Part shown: one piece after another, positions 1 through 7,894 of the stretch
Layout of the letters: each line of letters begins with the position of its first letter
How positions within the stretch are numbered: position 1 is the first letter of the stretch
Origin: Shewanella sp. MTB7
GTDB taxonomy: Bacteria > Pseudomonadota > Gammaproteobacteria > Enterobacterales > Shewanellaceae
NCBI RefSeq assembly: GCF_027571385.1
Contig: NZ_CP085636.1
Span: 2,418,001 to 2,482,000, forward strand
Direction: 5' to 3'
Length of the DNA stretch: 64,000 bases
Notes under the pieces: model-generated
Told to the model about the DNA's origin: nothing
The model's database searches: none
Seen by the model: only the letters and a program-made list of their open reading frames with translations
Made by a program: the position numbers and the translations under genes

Positions 1-365
1 CAGATTCTGGATATATAGCTAATATAAGCCATAGTCATCTTCAATATTACTCATGGCCTTCGACAAAACCACCATTAGTCATTAATGCTTCGACCATTGT
101 GATTCCCTTATAGAATTTTAATAGTGATTTACAAAGCAGTTAAGATCAATTTAATAACAATAGATGATAATTCTGGTAACATAGGAATACTACAAAGTAG
201 TTAACTATTTAAATTCATGATTTCACTTAACTCTATCTACTATGTTCATAGAATAAACTTATTTAAAAATAATATTAATAATTTTGTATTAGCTACATGT
301 TACCTATCTTAAAATAAATCATGATAAATTCACATCTCATTTTTACAACTACATTATTAAATACC
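1..365. other. AT-rich non-coding left edge
   Basis: No gene could be supported here. The stretch is strongly AT-rich and rich in stop codons on both strands. On the minus strand a 16-codon reading frame (97 down to 47) begins with ATG after a purine-rich AAGGGA, but it is too short to call and matches nothing I recognise. It could be the remnant of a gene running off the left edge. The promoter of the downstream glyoxalase gene probably lies in the last 120 bases, but no convincing -35/-10 pair stands out. Confidence 0.5.
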
Positions 366-1151
366 ATGTTAAAAATAACTCCACTTCCAGCTTATAACGA
401 TAACTACATCTGGGTATTACACCAACAAGGCACTAACTACTGTGCTTTTGTCGATCCTGGAGATGCCAATATTTGCATTAAATTCCTGCAACAGAGTAAA
501 GCTAAATTATGTGCAATACTTATTACTCACTCTCATAGAGATCACGTAGATGGTGTTAAGGAATTAATATCTTACTGTAAATTTAATGGTTGGAATATTA
601 ATGTATATTACCCAAGAAATGAGCCTGTTGATGGCGGTAATATTGAACTGTCTGAGCCTGACCGCATCACAATAGAGCCGATGGAAATAACCTTTGATAT
701 TTTAGACATACCCGGGCATACATTAGGACATATTGCTTTTGTTAATCATCAAATGCTGTTTTGTGGTGACACACTATTCTCAGGAGGTTGTGGTCGGGTA
801 TTTAGTGGTACAGCTAATCAATTGAAGACATCATTGGATAAATTATCAACTTTACCATCAGAGCTAGAAGTATATCCTGCACATGAATACACTCAGGAGA
901 ACTTAAGATTTGCAATCTTGATTGATCCGAAAAACGTTGATCTACTTATATACAGTGAATATGTTGACCATTTACGATTAGGCCGTCAAGTCTTGCTCCC
1001 CACCACCATAGCTAGAGAGCGACTAATCAACCCGTTTTTACGTTGCGACAGTCAGGAAATAAAACTCAATCTTGAGCATCATTTTAACGTCCAGTTTGCC
1101 TCTGAAATAGCTGTATTCACAGCACTAAGAGCATATAAGAACGTTTTTTAA
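366..1151 (+). CDS. gloB: Hydroxyacylglutathione hydrolase (glyoxalase II)
   Basis: Hydrolyses S-D-lactoylglutathione to D-lactate and glutathione, the second step of methylglyoxal detoxification in the cytoplasm. The 261-residue protein has the metallo-beta-lactamase signature THSHRDH, then GHTLGH, CGDTLFSGGCGR (bridging Asp) and PAHEYTQENLRFA (metal His). It ends with the helical HAGH-type domain that binds glutathione (LINPFLRC). The ATG at 366 is preferred over the in-frame ATG at 321 because the family starts MxKITPLPAYNDNYIW; neither has a clear Shine-Dalgarno sequence. A glyoxalase I gene follows after 95 bases, so both glyoxalase steps sit together at the head of a gene string that includes a flavin dehydrogenase. 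Confidence 0.93.
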   Translation: MLKITPLPAYNDNYIWVLHQQGTNYCAFVDPGDANICIKFLQQSKAKLCAILITHSHRDHVDGVKELISYCKFNGWNINVYYPRNEPVDGGNIELSEPDRITIEPMEITFDILDIPGHTLGHIAFVNHQMLFCGDTLFSGGCGRVFSGTANQLKTSLDKLSTLPSELEVYPAHEYTQENLRFAILIDPKNVDLLIYSEYVDHLRLGRQVLLPTTIARERLINPFLRCDSQEIKLNLEHHFNVQFASEIAVFTALRAYKNVF

Positions 1152-1246
1152 CTATCATATCAATTTAACAACCCGCTACTACCACTATCATTTTTTAGTA
1201 CTGTACAGTGGAAAAACTGTCATGAAATATCAGAAAGGAGAGTATA

Positions 1247-1642
1247 TTGCCGAAAATAATTCATACGATGATCAGAGTTTTAGATCTACAGAAATCAAAG
1301 AGTTTTTATCAGGATATTTTTGATTTAAAAGAGACATATTGCTTAGACTATCCGGAATTCAAATTACTTTACCTGCGAAATAAGCATAGTGACTTTGAGA
1401 TAGAATTAACGTTCAACAAAAATAGAACGGTCCCTTACGAATTAGGTGATGGATATGGCCACATTGCTTTTGTTGTTAACGATTTGGATGCTATTCACAA
1501 AAAAATTAATGCATTAGGAGTAAACGCCGGAGTAATAAATAATTTTAAAGATAAGGAAGTGTTAATCGCAAGGTTTTTCTTCATCAGTGATCCTGATGGA
1601 TATAAAATTGAGATTTTACAACGCAATGGTCATTACCAATAA
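1247..1642 (+). CDS. gloA: Lactoylglutathione lyase-like VOC protein (glyoxalase I)
   Basis: Predicted to isomerise the hemithioacetal of methylglyoxal and glutathione to S-lactoylglutathione. The 131-residue protein is one vicinal-oxygen-chelate module pair with all four classical metal ligands visible: His6, Glu53, His72 (in GYGHIAF) and Glu122 (in YKIEIL). Length is close to the E. coli enzyme (135). The start is TTG at 1247, supported by AAAGGAG seven bases upstream; no in-frame ATG gives a full N-terminus. Sequence around Arg10 and the ligands fits the GlxI branch of the VOC fold, but another small electrophile could be the substrate. It lies between gloB and a dehydrogenase small-subunit gene, probably in one transcript. 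Confidence 0.85.
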   Translation: MPKIIHTMIRVLDLQKSKSFYQDIFDLKETYCLDYPEFKLLYLRNKHSDFEIELTFNKNRTVPYELGDGYGHIAFVVNDLDAIHKKINALGVNAGVINNFKDKEVLIARFFFISDPDGYKIEILQRNGHYQ

Positions 1643-1667
1643 AATAAAATTAAACAAGGTGATTATT

Positions 1668-2237
1668 ATGATTGATAAACAACAGGAATCTAAACGAAAA
1701 TTCATTAAAATAAGTATTGGCATGCTCACTGGGACATTAATAGCTACCAGCGGTTTGTTTTCTATTATGGCCCCCGCGAGAAGTTGGTCATTACCTTTAA
1801 CAGCATTACCCGATAACGTTGCAGAAACGATTTTAATAGTAACACGTCATATATTTCCTCATAAAAATCTTGAAGATGCCGTTTATGCTCTAGTGGTTAA
1901 AGATTTAGATAATTCAGCAGCGAATGATCCTGCGGTGAAAAAGCTCTTGATTGATGGCGTAGCAACTTTAAATAAAAAGTCAACAAACAACAATTGGTTA
2001 TCAGCAAGTTATCAAGAACAAAACACGATTATCTTATCGATGGTCGATAGTGTTTTTTTTGAAAAAATTCGCGGTACATCGATTGTTTCACTTTATAACA
2101 ATGAAATGGCTTGGGCACATTTCGGTTATGAGGGACCTTCTTATGAAAAAGGAGGTTATTTAAATCGTGGTTTTCAAGATTTAAATTGGCTGCCTGAACC
2201 TCCACATAGTACCAGTCCACTAAAAAATAAAACATAA
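1668..2237 (+). CDS. Gluconate 2-dehydrogenase subunit 3-like protein (Tat-type small subunit)
   Basis: Small (gamma) subunit of a periplasmic flavin dehydrogenase. In this family the small subunit carries the Tat signal and escorts the cofactor-loaded catalytic subunit across the membrane. The 189-residue protein starts at ATG 1668, after AAGGTGATT. Residues 1-40 hold a basic stretch (SKRKFIKI, a KR variant of the twin-arginine motif) followed by a hydrophobic segment and a possible cleavage near ARSWS. The body contains the family-like segments TRHIFPHKNLEDAVYALVVKDLD and NEMAWAHFGYEGPSYEKGGYLNRGF. The GMC flavoprotein gene starts 16 bases downstream. A dedicated cytochrome c subunit, usual in three-subunit relatives, is absent from the neighbourhood. 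Confidence 0.78.
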   Translation: MIDKQQESKRKFIKISIGMLTGTLIATSGLFSIMAPARSWSLPLTALPDNVAETILIVTRHIFPHKNLEDAVYALVVKDLDNSAANDPAVKKLLIDGVATLNKKSTNNNWLSASYQEQNTIILSMVDSVFFEKIRGTSIVSLYNNEMAWAHFGYEGPSYEKGGYLNRGFQDLNWLPEPPHSTSPLKNKT

Positions 2238-2253
2238 AATAAAGGGGAAGGTA

Positions 2254-3822
2254 ATGAAAAGTATTGATTTAAATGACAGCGATACAGTTGTGATTATTGG
2301 TTCTGGTGCTGGAGGTGGAACATTAGCTAATGAACTTTGCCAGCAGGGCGTAAAAGTTGTTTTACTAGAAGCTGGAAGCAAACAATCAACCAATACATTT
2401 GTGAACGATGAATGGAAATCATTTTCTCAATTGGCCTGGTTGGATAATAGGAGTACATCAGGAGGTTGGCGTGTTAGTAAGGACTTTCCTAATCTACCAG
2501 CATGGATATGTAAAACAGTAGGAGGAACGACAACACATTGGGCTGGAGCCAGCTTGCGAATTCAGGCGCATGAATTTAAGGCACTATCAACCTATGGTTC
2601 GATTAAGGGCGCGAACTTATTGGATTGGCCAATAACCCTTGATGACTTGGCCCCTTATTATGATTTGGCTGAAAATAAAATGGGCGTCACTCGTACAAAC
2701 GGTATCCCAGGGTTACCAGGTAACAGCAATTTTAAAGTTATGCATGCAGGTGCCGAAAAGCTTGGCTATAAAGAATGTCACACTGGTCGAATGGCGATAA
2801 ATAGCCTGCCTCGTGATGGTCGTGCAGGCTGTCAACAATTGGGGTTTTGTTTTCAGGGCTGTAAAATGGGAGCTAAATGGTCAACCCTTTACACCGAGAT
2901 ACCTGCGGCGATTGCAACGGGAAATCTTGAACTTAGAGCTGGCTGTCATGTAATGATAATTAAGCATGACGATAAAGGTCTGGTAGATGGAGTGCTATAT
3001 GTTGATGAACAGGGCACTCAACAACTGCAAAAAGCCCGAGTCGTTTGTGTTGCGGGTAACTCAATAGAAACGCCTCGTTTATTACTCAATTCGGCAACTG
3101 AAATGTTTCCTAACGGTTTGGCTAACTCTTCTGATCAAGTGGGCCGTAATTATATGCGTCATACTACGGGATCGGTTTATGCGACTTTTGATAAACCAGT
3201 ACGCATGTGGCGTGGCACAACAATGGCCGGCATTATTCAAGATGAAGCAAAAAATGACCCTTCACGTGGCTTTGTCGGAGGCTATGAACTGGAAACGTTG
3301 TCTTTAGGACTACCTTTCATGGCTGCATTTATAGACCCTGGATCATGGGGTAAAAAATTCACCGATGCCTTAGACAATTACGAGAATATGGCTGGTTTAT
3401 GGATAGTGGGTGAGGATTTACCACAAGAAAGCAATCGGATCACACTTCATCCAAGTGATAAAGATCAGCATGGTTTACCTGTCCCAAATGTACACTTCGA
3501 TGATCATCCTAACGACAAAATAATGCGTGAACACGCTTTTGAGCAGGGCTCAAAGCTTTATAAAGCCGTTGGAGCTAAAGAGGTTTATCGAGTACCCCCC
3601 TATCCATCGACTCATAACTTAGGAACTTGCCGCATGAGCCTACATCCTAAAGATGGGGTCTGCAATAAACATGGACAAGCCCATGACATTAAAAATTTAT
3701 TCATCTCTGATGGCAGTCAATTTACCACTAGTGCGGCAGAGAACCCAACATTGACTATCGTAGCCTTGGCTATCCGTCAAGCTAAATTCATTGCTAACCA
3801 GCTATCAACTAAAACAATTTAA
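2254..3822 (+). CDS. GMC-family FAD dehydrogenase with probable Fe-S cluster (FAD-GDH/gluconate dehydrogenase-like)
   Basis: Catalytic subunit of a membrane-associated sugar, polyol or sugar-acid dehydrogenase; the substrate cannot be read from the sequence. Its 522 residues start with the ADP-binding motif VIIGSGAGGGTLANEL and end with the GMC_oxred_C region: His454 in PSTHNLGTCRM and Asn497 in AAENPTLTIVALA form the expected catalytic pair. Cys193, Cys199 and Cys203 form C-x5-C-x3-C, the spacing of the 3Fe-4S ligands in bacterial FAD-glucose dehydrogenase. A cluster here is inference. The protein has no signal of its own, so export with the upstream Tat subunit is likely. The start at ATG 2254 follows AAAGGGGAAGG. 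Confidence 0.87.
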   Translation: MKSIDLNDSDTVVIIGSGAGGGTLANELCQQGVKVVLLEAGSKQSTNTFVNDEWKSFSQLAWLDNRSTSGGWRVSKDFPNLPAWICKTVGGTTTHWAGASLRIQAHEFKALSTYGSIKGANLLDWPITLDDLAPYYDLAENKMGVTRTNGIPGLPGNSNFKVMHAGAEKLGYKECHTGRMAINSLPRDGRAGCQQLGFCFQGCKMGAKWSTLYTEIPAAIATGNLELRAGCHVMIIKHDDKGLVDGVLYVDEQGTQQLQKARVVCVAGNSIETPRLLLNSATEMFPNGLANSSDQVGRNYMRHTTGSVYATFDKPVRMWRGTTMAGIIQDEAKNDPSRGFVGGYELETLSLGLPFMAAFIDPGSWGKKFTDALDNYENMAGLWIVGEDLPQESNRITLHPSDKDQHGLPVPNVHFDDHPNDKIMREHAFEQGSKLYKAVGAKEVYRVPPYPSTHNLGTCRMSLHPKDGVCNKHGQAHDIKNLFISDGSQFTTSAAENPTLTIVALAIRQAKFIANQLSTKTI

Positions 3823-3832
3823 AGGTATAAAA

Positions 3833-5024
3833 ATGAAAAAAAATAAAATTAAACCATAATCACCTATTTTATCAGTTACTTGTTGTGCTAGGACTTTTCT
3901 TAACCTCTAATAGTAGTCATGCAAAAGTAGAACTTTACAATAAAGACAATATGGAAGTATCGGTTGATGCTTTTTTGAGTGCTTTTTATGTTAATAGCAG
4001 TTCCGATTTTACGGATCCTGAAAAAATAGATAAAGAACAATCGAGAGTACGAATCGGTTATATCCCTAACTGGATTGGTTTTAACTTTACTAAGACGACT
4101 GACAGTGGCTTAACCCTTGGTGCACGTTCTTCTTTTTGGGTGTCTGTTGGCGATCAAATTGATGATTCTCAGCTTACAGACAGTGTTGTAGATACTCGTC
4201 AGTTCTATGGCACTGTGTCAGGGGAGTGGGGGGAAGTGTTATTTGGTAAAGATTTTGAGGTTTTTAGTCGTACCACGGTCTTTAATGACGTTAATTTGAT
4301 GGGGGTTGGTAATGTTAGTCAAACATTAGGCGTGGTTGATTTTGAATTTGTATCCTTTGGAAACTTAGGTACTGGTCATACTTTTCCGTTACCGATTGGT
4401 CAAATTACCTATCGTTCACCGGAAATGAATGGATTTAAACTGGCTGTTTCTATGGTTGATCCATCGAAGCAAGCTCGAACAGCAACGATTGACTCACAAG
4501 AAAAAAAGCCACGTTTTGAGACAGAGTTAACCTATGATAGAGAATGGCAGGATGGTAGTTTAACGGGCTTTTTAGGTGGTACAACTCAAGAGTCTGAACA
4601 ATTATTAGCTGGGGGAGATAGTGTTAAATCTTACGGAATAAACTACGGTGTGTTAATTAGACAAAGTGGCTTTGTATTACATTTGTCTGCGCTTGATGGT
4701 TCAGGCATTGGGCCGTTAATTAACTCACAAGGTGGTTATGTTCTTAACAAATTAGGTAAATTTCAAGAGTTAGACGTTAAAGCCAGATTAGTGCAATTGT
4801 CTTATACTTTTGGCTCCGAAAAATTATTCATTTCTTTGGGTAAAACGGAGCAAGAAGGTGAGTCGGCACTGAGTAACAACACATTTGACGCAAAATCATT
4901 AGCGGTTGGTTGGTATCATAAATTTTCAAAACAACTGACACTGTTAACAGAATACAATCATTTAGAACATAAAAATTTGGAAGAGGTTGATATTGTTTCA
5001 ATGGGAATTGAATTAACGTTCTAG
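3833..5024 (+). CDS. Outer-membrane porin, signal-peptide frame broken at an A8 tract
   Basis: A general-porin-like beta-barrel of about 385 residues, ending in the C-terminal Phe typical of barrel proteins (SMGIELTF) and containing porin-type strands such as RQFYGTVSGEWGEVLFGK. The best start is ATG 3833, 7 bases after AAAGG, but it runs into TAA at 3857 in this frame. The mature protein is read in another frame, open from 3837 and with its first usual start codon (GTG) at 3885. Removing one A from the eight A residues at 3836-3843 fuses the frames and gives MKKIKLNHNHLFYQLLVVLG then a cleavage at SSHA, a textbook signal peptide. The gene follows the GMC dehydrogenase by 10 bases and may feed it substrate. 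Its porin subfamily is unclear. Confidence 0.75.
3836..3843 (+). repeat. Homopolymeric A8 tract inside porin signal-peptide codons
   Basis: Eight consecutive A residues follow the ATG at 3833. With seven A residues the porin reads through in frame; with eight it terminates after eight codons. Such a tract can be a slipped-strand (phase-variation) site, a transcriptional slippage site, a fixed mutation or a base-calling error. Confidence 0.8.
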
Positions 5025-5106
5025 CAGACATTCTGAAGTATCGGTCATGGGTTTCAGTGATGCTGGAAACTGATGACTACGAACGGATTTCGATTTCTTA
5101 ATTATC

Positions 5107-5392
5107 CTAATCCCGTTCGAGCTTCACATGTTCTTTATTGTTGAGATAAGTGGTACAAGCTACTCGTAAAAATGATGAAAAATTAACGATTCTTCCGCAT
5201 TCTGTTAATTTTTCATAATACAGTCTGGATAAAAACTCTGAAAGTTTTAGGCTTTCTTCTTGTGATATTCTATCTAGAAGTTCCCAAAAAACTAATTCAA
5301 GTCTAATACGTAGTAACTACGCCATCAATTCGAATAGAGCGTGTTTTTAATTCAAATAAAGCAACATCTGCGCTTATATAAATTTCACACAT
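5107..5392 (-). pseudogene. Ribbon-helix-helix domain protein, broken by a 1-nt frameshift
   Basis: Read on the minus strand from ATG at 5392 (preceded by GGGAGG) the product begins MCEIYISADVALFELKTRSI and continues to GVVTT, then meets TAG. Skipping one T (near 5308) restores IRLELVFWELLDRIS and a second half ending FASFLRVACTTYL-like (NFSSFLRVACTTYLNNKEHV). The whole resembles the bacterial family of about 90-residue ribbon-helix-helix domain proteins with the pattern TRSVRLHGVVTSIRLE...FW. The frame is open again to TAG at 5107. A damaged small DNA-binding gene (or sequencing error) is the best reading. It lies at the right border of the AT-rich region, downstream of the porin and convergent with it. 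Confidence 0.72.
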
Positions 5393-5752
5393 GCACAACC
5401 TCCCAGTTACGCGCCGTACACATGGAAAGATAGTTGATTTTTTTTACCAAAGCAATATTTAGAATTTTTCAAGCCCCTAAATATTTCTTTTTTTGCATGC
5501 GTTTAATATATCGCTGAGCCGCCTTAGTTGCAGTAGCAGGTTTGAGTGGCATGATTTCTGCAAGCTTTAGAAGAACGATGGTCTTTACGTCCTCTATTTT
5601 TAGCTTTTATAGTATGCTGCAAGCTATTAACAGGGTTGAAGTAACGGCTTACAGCTAGCTAACCAAATACCAATTCCGCTCAATAAACCCAATCAAAAAA
5701 GATATTTTAAACTTGTTATCACACACGTTTCCTAACCTAGTTGTCTCACAAG
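5393..5752. other. Intergenic region with possible small minus-strand reading frame
   Basis: No standard gene is supported. On the minus strand, a 27-codon frame from ATG 5552 to TGA 5469 encodes MPLKPATATKAAQRYIKRMQ followed by KKKYLGA. This reads like a real basic peptide and sits just upstream of the ribbon-helix-helix pseudogene, on the same strand. There is no clear Shine-Dalgarno sequence. It could be the start of a decayed gene or a small partner. The remainder is AT-rich with no recognisable signal. Confidence 0.35.
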
Positions 5753-7048
5753 CTACCTAAGTTGTTCACCACGATTAAGGGCTATCAATCTGTCGAGAAT
5801 ATGCTCCCCGTCCATACGGATGCCATTGTGTTCATACTCTGATGTCAGCCAGTATTTTAGGTTGCCCACTTTCTGGGTAGTTTCTAGGCTGTAGCGCATC
5901 TCAACAAACATGTCTTCGCTGTAGATGGCGGCTGCGACGGGGACTTGGTTGTTGACCAAGGTGTTCAGGTTATAGAGTGTTGGCCAGTCACTTTTATTGG
6001 CTAATAAATTGGCTGCATGTTTAAGCGGTTTTAAGTTAGTAAACTGCTCGAAGAACCAAGGGTAGACCATCTCTCCGGTAAAGAGAAAAGGCTTGCCAAG
6101 TTCATAGTTAAACTCATCATATTGAGCCCGTACTCGTTGAGCTGACCAATTTGAAGCGGTTTGCTGACAGTAAATACTTTCATGGAGTAGGGCAAAAATA
6201 GGGTTCGTATTGAAGTCTAACATCTGACAGAAGTGGGCGAGGAAAAGTGGGTTTACATGGGTGCCGATCTCCGTTTCTATCAGGGCATGCTCCAGAAGGT
6301 AGTATACCGCTTCAGGGCCTTGCTCCATGCCGATATTGATCCCAAGTAACTGTAACATCTCAACGGTGAGCCGCTCGCCAGTAGCGATGCGAACCTCATG
6401 ATGGGTAATATGCTCGGCAAGCTGAGTGATAAGCTGCTGTGCATCGCTGAAGCGGGTAAAGAAATCGTGGTTTTTTGTTAGGACTCTTTGGTAGGTGGCT
6501 TGATAAATTTCATCGGCAGCGCGAGTAATAGAGGGGATCCCACCAGTGATATAGGCCTCTTTGAGTCCTGAAGGGGCATCATTGAGGTACTTTAGTACGC
6601 AAAAACCTCCGAAACTCTGACCTAAAATACTCCATTTTTGTCCAGGACAGAGTTGTTCTCGAATGGCTTCAGCGTCACGAATGATATTGTCAGATCTGAA
6701 GTGTGACAGATATTCAGCTTGTTGCTCAGAGTTGAAATGAGCCAGACTTAAATAGCTGACTGGGGTAGAAAGTCCTGTTCCGCGTTGATCTAAAAGTAGT
6801 ACTCTGAATTCTGTTAATGCGCGTTTTATCCAGCCGCTATTTGCAACGGGTCTGATGGCTCCAAATCCAGGCCCTCCTTGAAAAAACACTAAAAAAGGCA
6901 GTTCATTTGAATTCGAATTAGTACCCGCTAAGGTGAGCTCTCTGGCAAAAACGTGGATCATTTTACCTTGAGGATCATCATAGTTAAGGGGCAAGGTGAA
7001 AGTATGTTTATGCGCAGACAAACCAGCTAAGCTTAGATCAGGTTTCAT
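5753..7048 (-). CDS. Proline iminopeptidase-like alpha/beta hydrolase (peptidase family S33)
   Basis: Predicted cytoplasmic serine aminopeptidase releasing N-terminal residues, typically proline, from peptides. The 431-residue protein shows the S33 hallmarks in order: FFQGGPGFGAIRPV (oxyanion loop), LLDQRGTGLSTP, and the nucleophile elbow GQSFGGFC. C-terminal Asp and His regions lie in the last 100 residues (EHNGIRMDGEHILDRL). I chose ATG 7048 because it is preceded by AGGACC and begins at the family-like N-terminus; an in-frame ATG at 7111 would add 21 residues without homologous character. It is a monocistronic minus-strand gene, divergent from the YcbL-like hydrolase gene at 7242. Confidence 0.85.
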   Translation of the reverse strand: MKPDLSLAGLSAHKHTFTLPLNYDDPQGKMIHVFARELTLAGTNSNSNELPFLVFFQGGPGFGAIRPVANSGWIKRALTEFRVLLLDQRGTGLSTPVSYLSLAHFNSEQQAEYLSHFRSDNIIRDAEAIREQLCPGQKWSILGQSFGGFCVLKYLNDAPSGLKEAYITGGIPSITRAADEIYQATYQRVLTKNHDFFTRFSDAQQLITQLAEHITHHEVRIATGERLTVEMLQLLGINIGMEQGPEAVYYLLEHALIETEIGTHVNPLFLAHFCQMLDFNTNPIFALLHESIYCQQTASNWSAQRVRAQYDEFNYELGKPFLFTGEMVYPWFFEQFTNLKPLKHAANLLANKSDWPTLYNLNTLVNNQVPVAAAIYSEDMFVEMRYSLETTQKVGNLKYWLTSEYEHNGIRMDGEHILDRLIALNRGEQLR

Positions 7049-7241
7049 GGTGGTCCTAATTCTTAAATTTTTCTTATTGCTCGATTGTATACAAGAATTT
7101 GGTTTGGTCAAAATCCCTTTTTAGTTGTTGAGATCAAGTTAGTGTGAACTTTTAGCAAGAGTTATTAGAGTATTTCTCTGAGTTGTCGTAACCTCTTACT
7201 TTAATTCAAATGAAGTTCAGCCATTTTATGCAGGCCAATTA

Positions 7242-7889
7242 ATGAAGTATCAGATCATTCCTGTCACCCCTTTTCAGCAAAATTGCAGTCTTGTTTGGTG
7301 TGATGAGACGATGAAAGCGGCTGTGATCGATCCCGGTGGTGATATAGACCGGATCCTAACTGAAGTAAAAAAACTGGGCGTATCTCTTGAGAAAGTATGG
7401 TTAACGCATGGACATATTGACCATGTTGGTGGCGCTAAGTTACTCTCAAAACAACTCAATATACCTATAGTAGGTCCTCATAAAGCGGATGTTTTCTGGC
7501 TTGAGAGCTTAGCGGATCAAAGTCAGCATTTTGGTTTAAAGGCCTGTGAGCCCTTTGTTTCTGATCAGTATTTAGAAGATGGTGACACGCTGACTATCGG
7601 TAAGTTAACACTTAAGGTATTGCATTGCCCAGGTCATACGCCTGGTCATGTGGTTTTTTTCTGTGAAAAAGCGAAAACAGCGTGGGTGGGAGATGTGTTA
7701 TTTCATGGCTCAGTAGGGCGTACGGATTTTCCGCAATCGAATCACGATGATTTAATCTCATCGATCACTAAAAAGCTGTGGCCATTGGGCCGAGATGTGG
7801 AGTTCATCCCGGGACATGGGCCTATTTCAACTTTTGGTTCAGAGCGAGATCAAAATCCATTTGTAGCTGATCAACTGTTTAACCAGTGA
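7242..7889 (+). CDS. ycbL: YcbL-like MBL-fold hydrolase (glyoxalase II-type)
   Basis: A 215-residue metallo-beta-lactamase-fold thioesterase. It begins MKYQIIPVTPFQQNCSLVWC, as in E. coli/Salmonella YcbL, and carries the binuclear metal motif LTHGHIDHVGG, then CPGHTPGHVVFFC, WVGDVLFHGSVGRTDFPQ and FIPGHGP. Unlike the GloB near the left edge it lacks the C-terminal helical domain, so it belongs to the short, single-domain type II branch. YcbL relatives hydrolyse lactoylglutathione weakly, and their physiological substrate is unsettled. The window therefore encodes two different MBL hydrolases of glyoxalase type. The stop lies five bases from the convergent carboxypeptidase gene. Confidence 0.88.
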   Translation: MKYQIIPVTPFQQNCSLVWCDETMKAAVIDPGGDIDRILTEVKKLGVSLEKVWLTHGHIDHVGGAKLLSKQLNIPIVGPHKADVFWLESLADQSQHFGLKACEPFVSDQYLEDGDTLTIGKLTLKVLHCPGHTPGHVVFFCEKAKTAWVGDVLFHGSVGRTDFPQSNHDDLISSITKKLWPLGRDVEFIPGHGPISTFGSERDQNPFVADQLFNQ

Positions 7890-7894
7890 ATATT

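Noticed and set aside
47..97. Minus-strand 16-codon frame at the left edge with a purine-rich leader
   Set aside because: Too short, ends within the window, and its product matches no family I recognise.
3885..5024. Taking the porin start as GTG 3885
   Set aside because: It would cut off the charged N-region of the signal peptide; the ATG at 3833 with a one-base slip gives a complete signal, so 3885 is a computed start, not a biological one.
5043..5076. Imperfect stem-loop (GTCAT/ATGAC, GTTTC/GAAAC) after the porin stop as a terminator
   Set aside because: No T-run follows and the loop is broken; it is not strong enough to call.
5580..5640. Minus-strand basic peptide-like frame (KNRGRKDHRSSKACRN)
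   Set aside because: No start, no ribosome site and low-complexity composition; may be chance.
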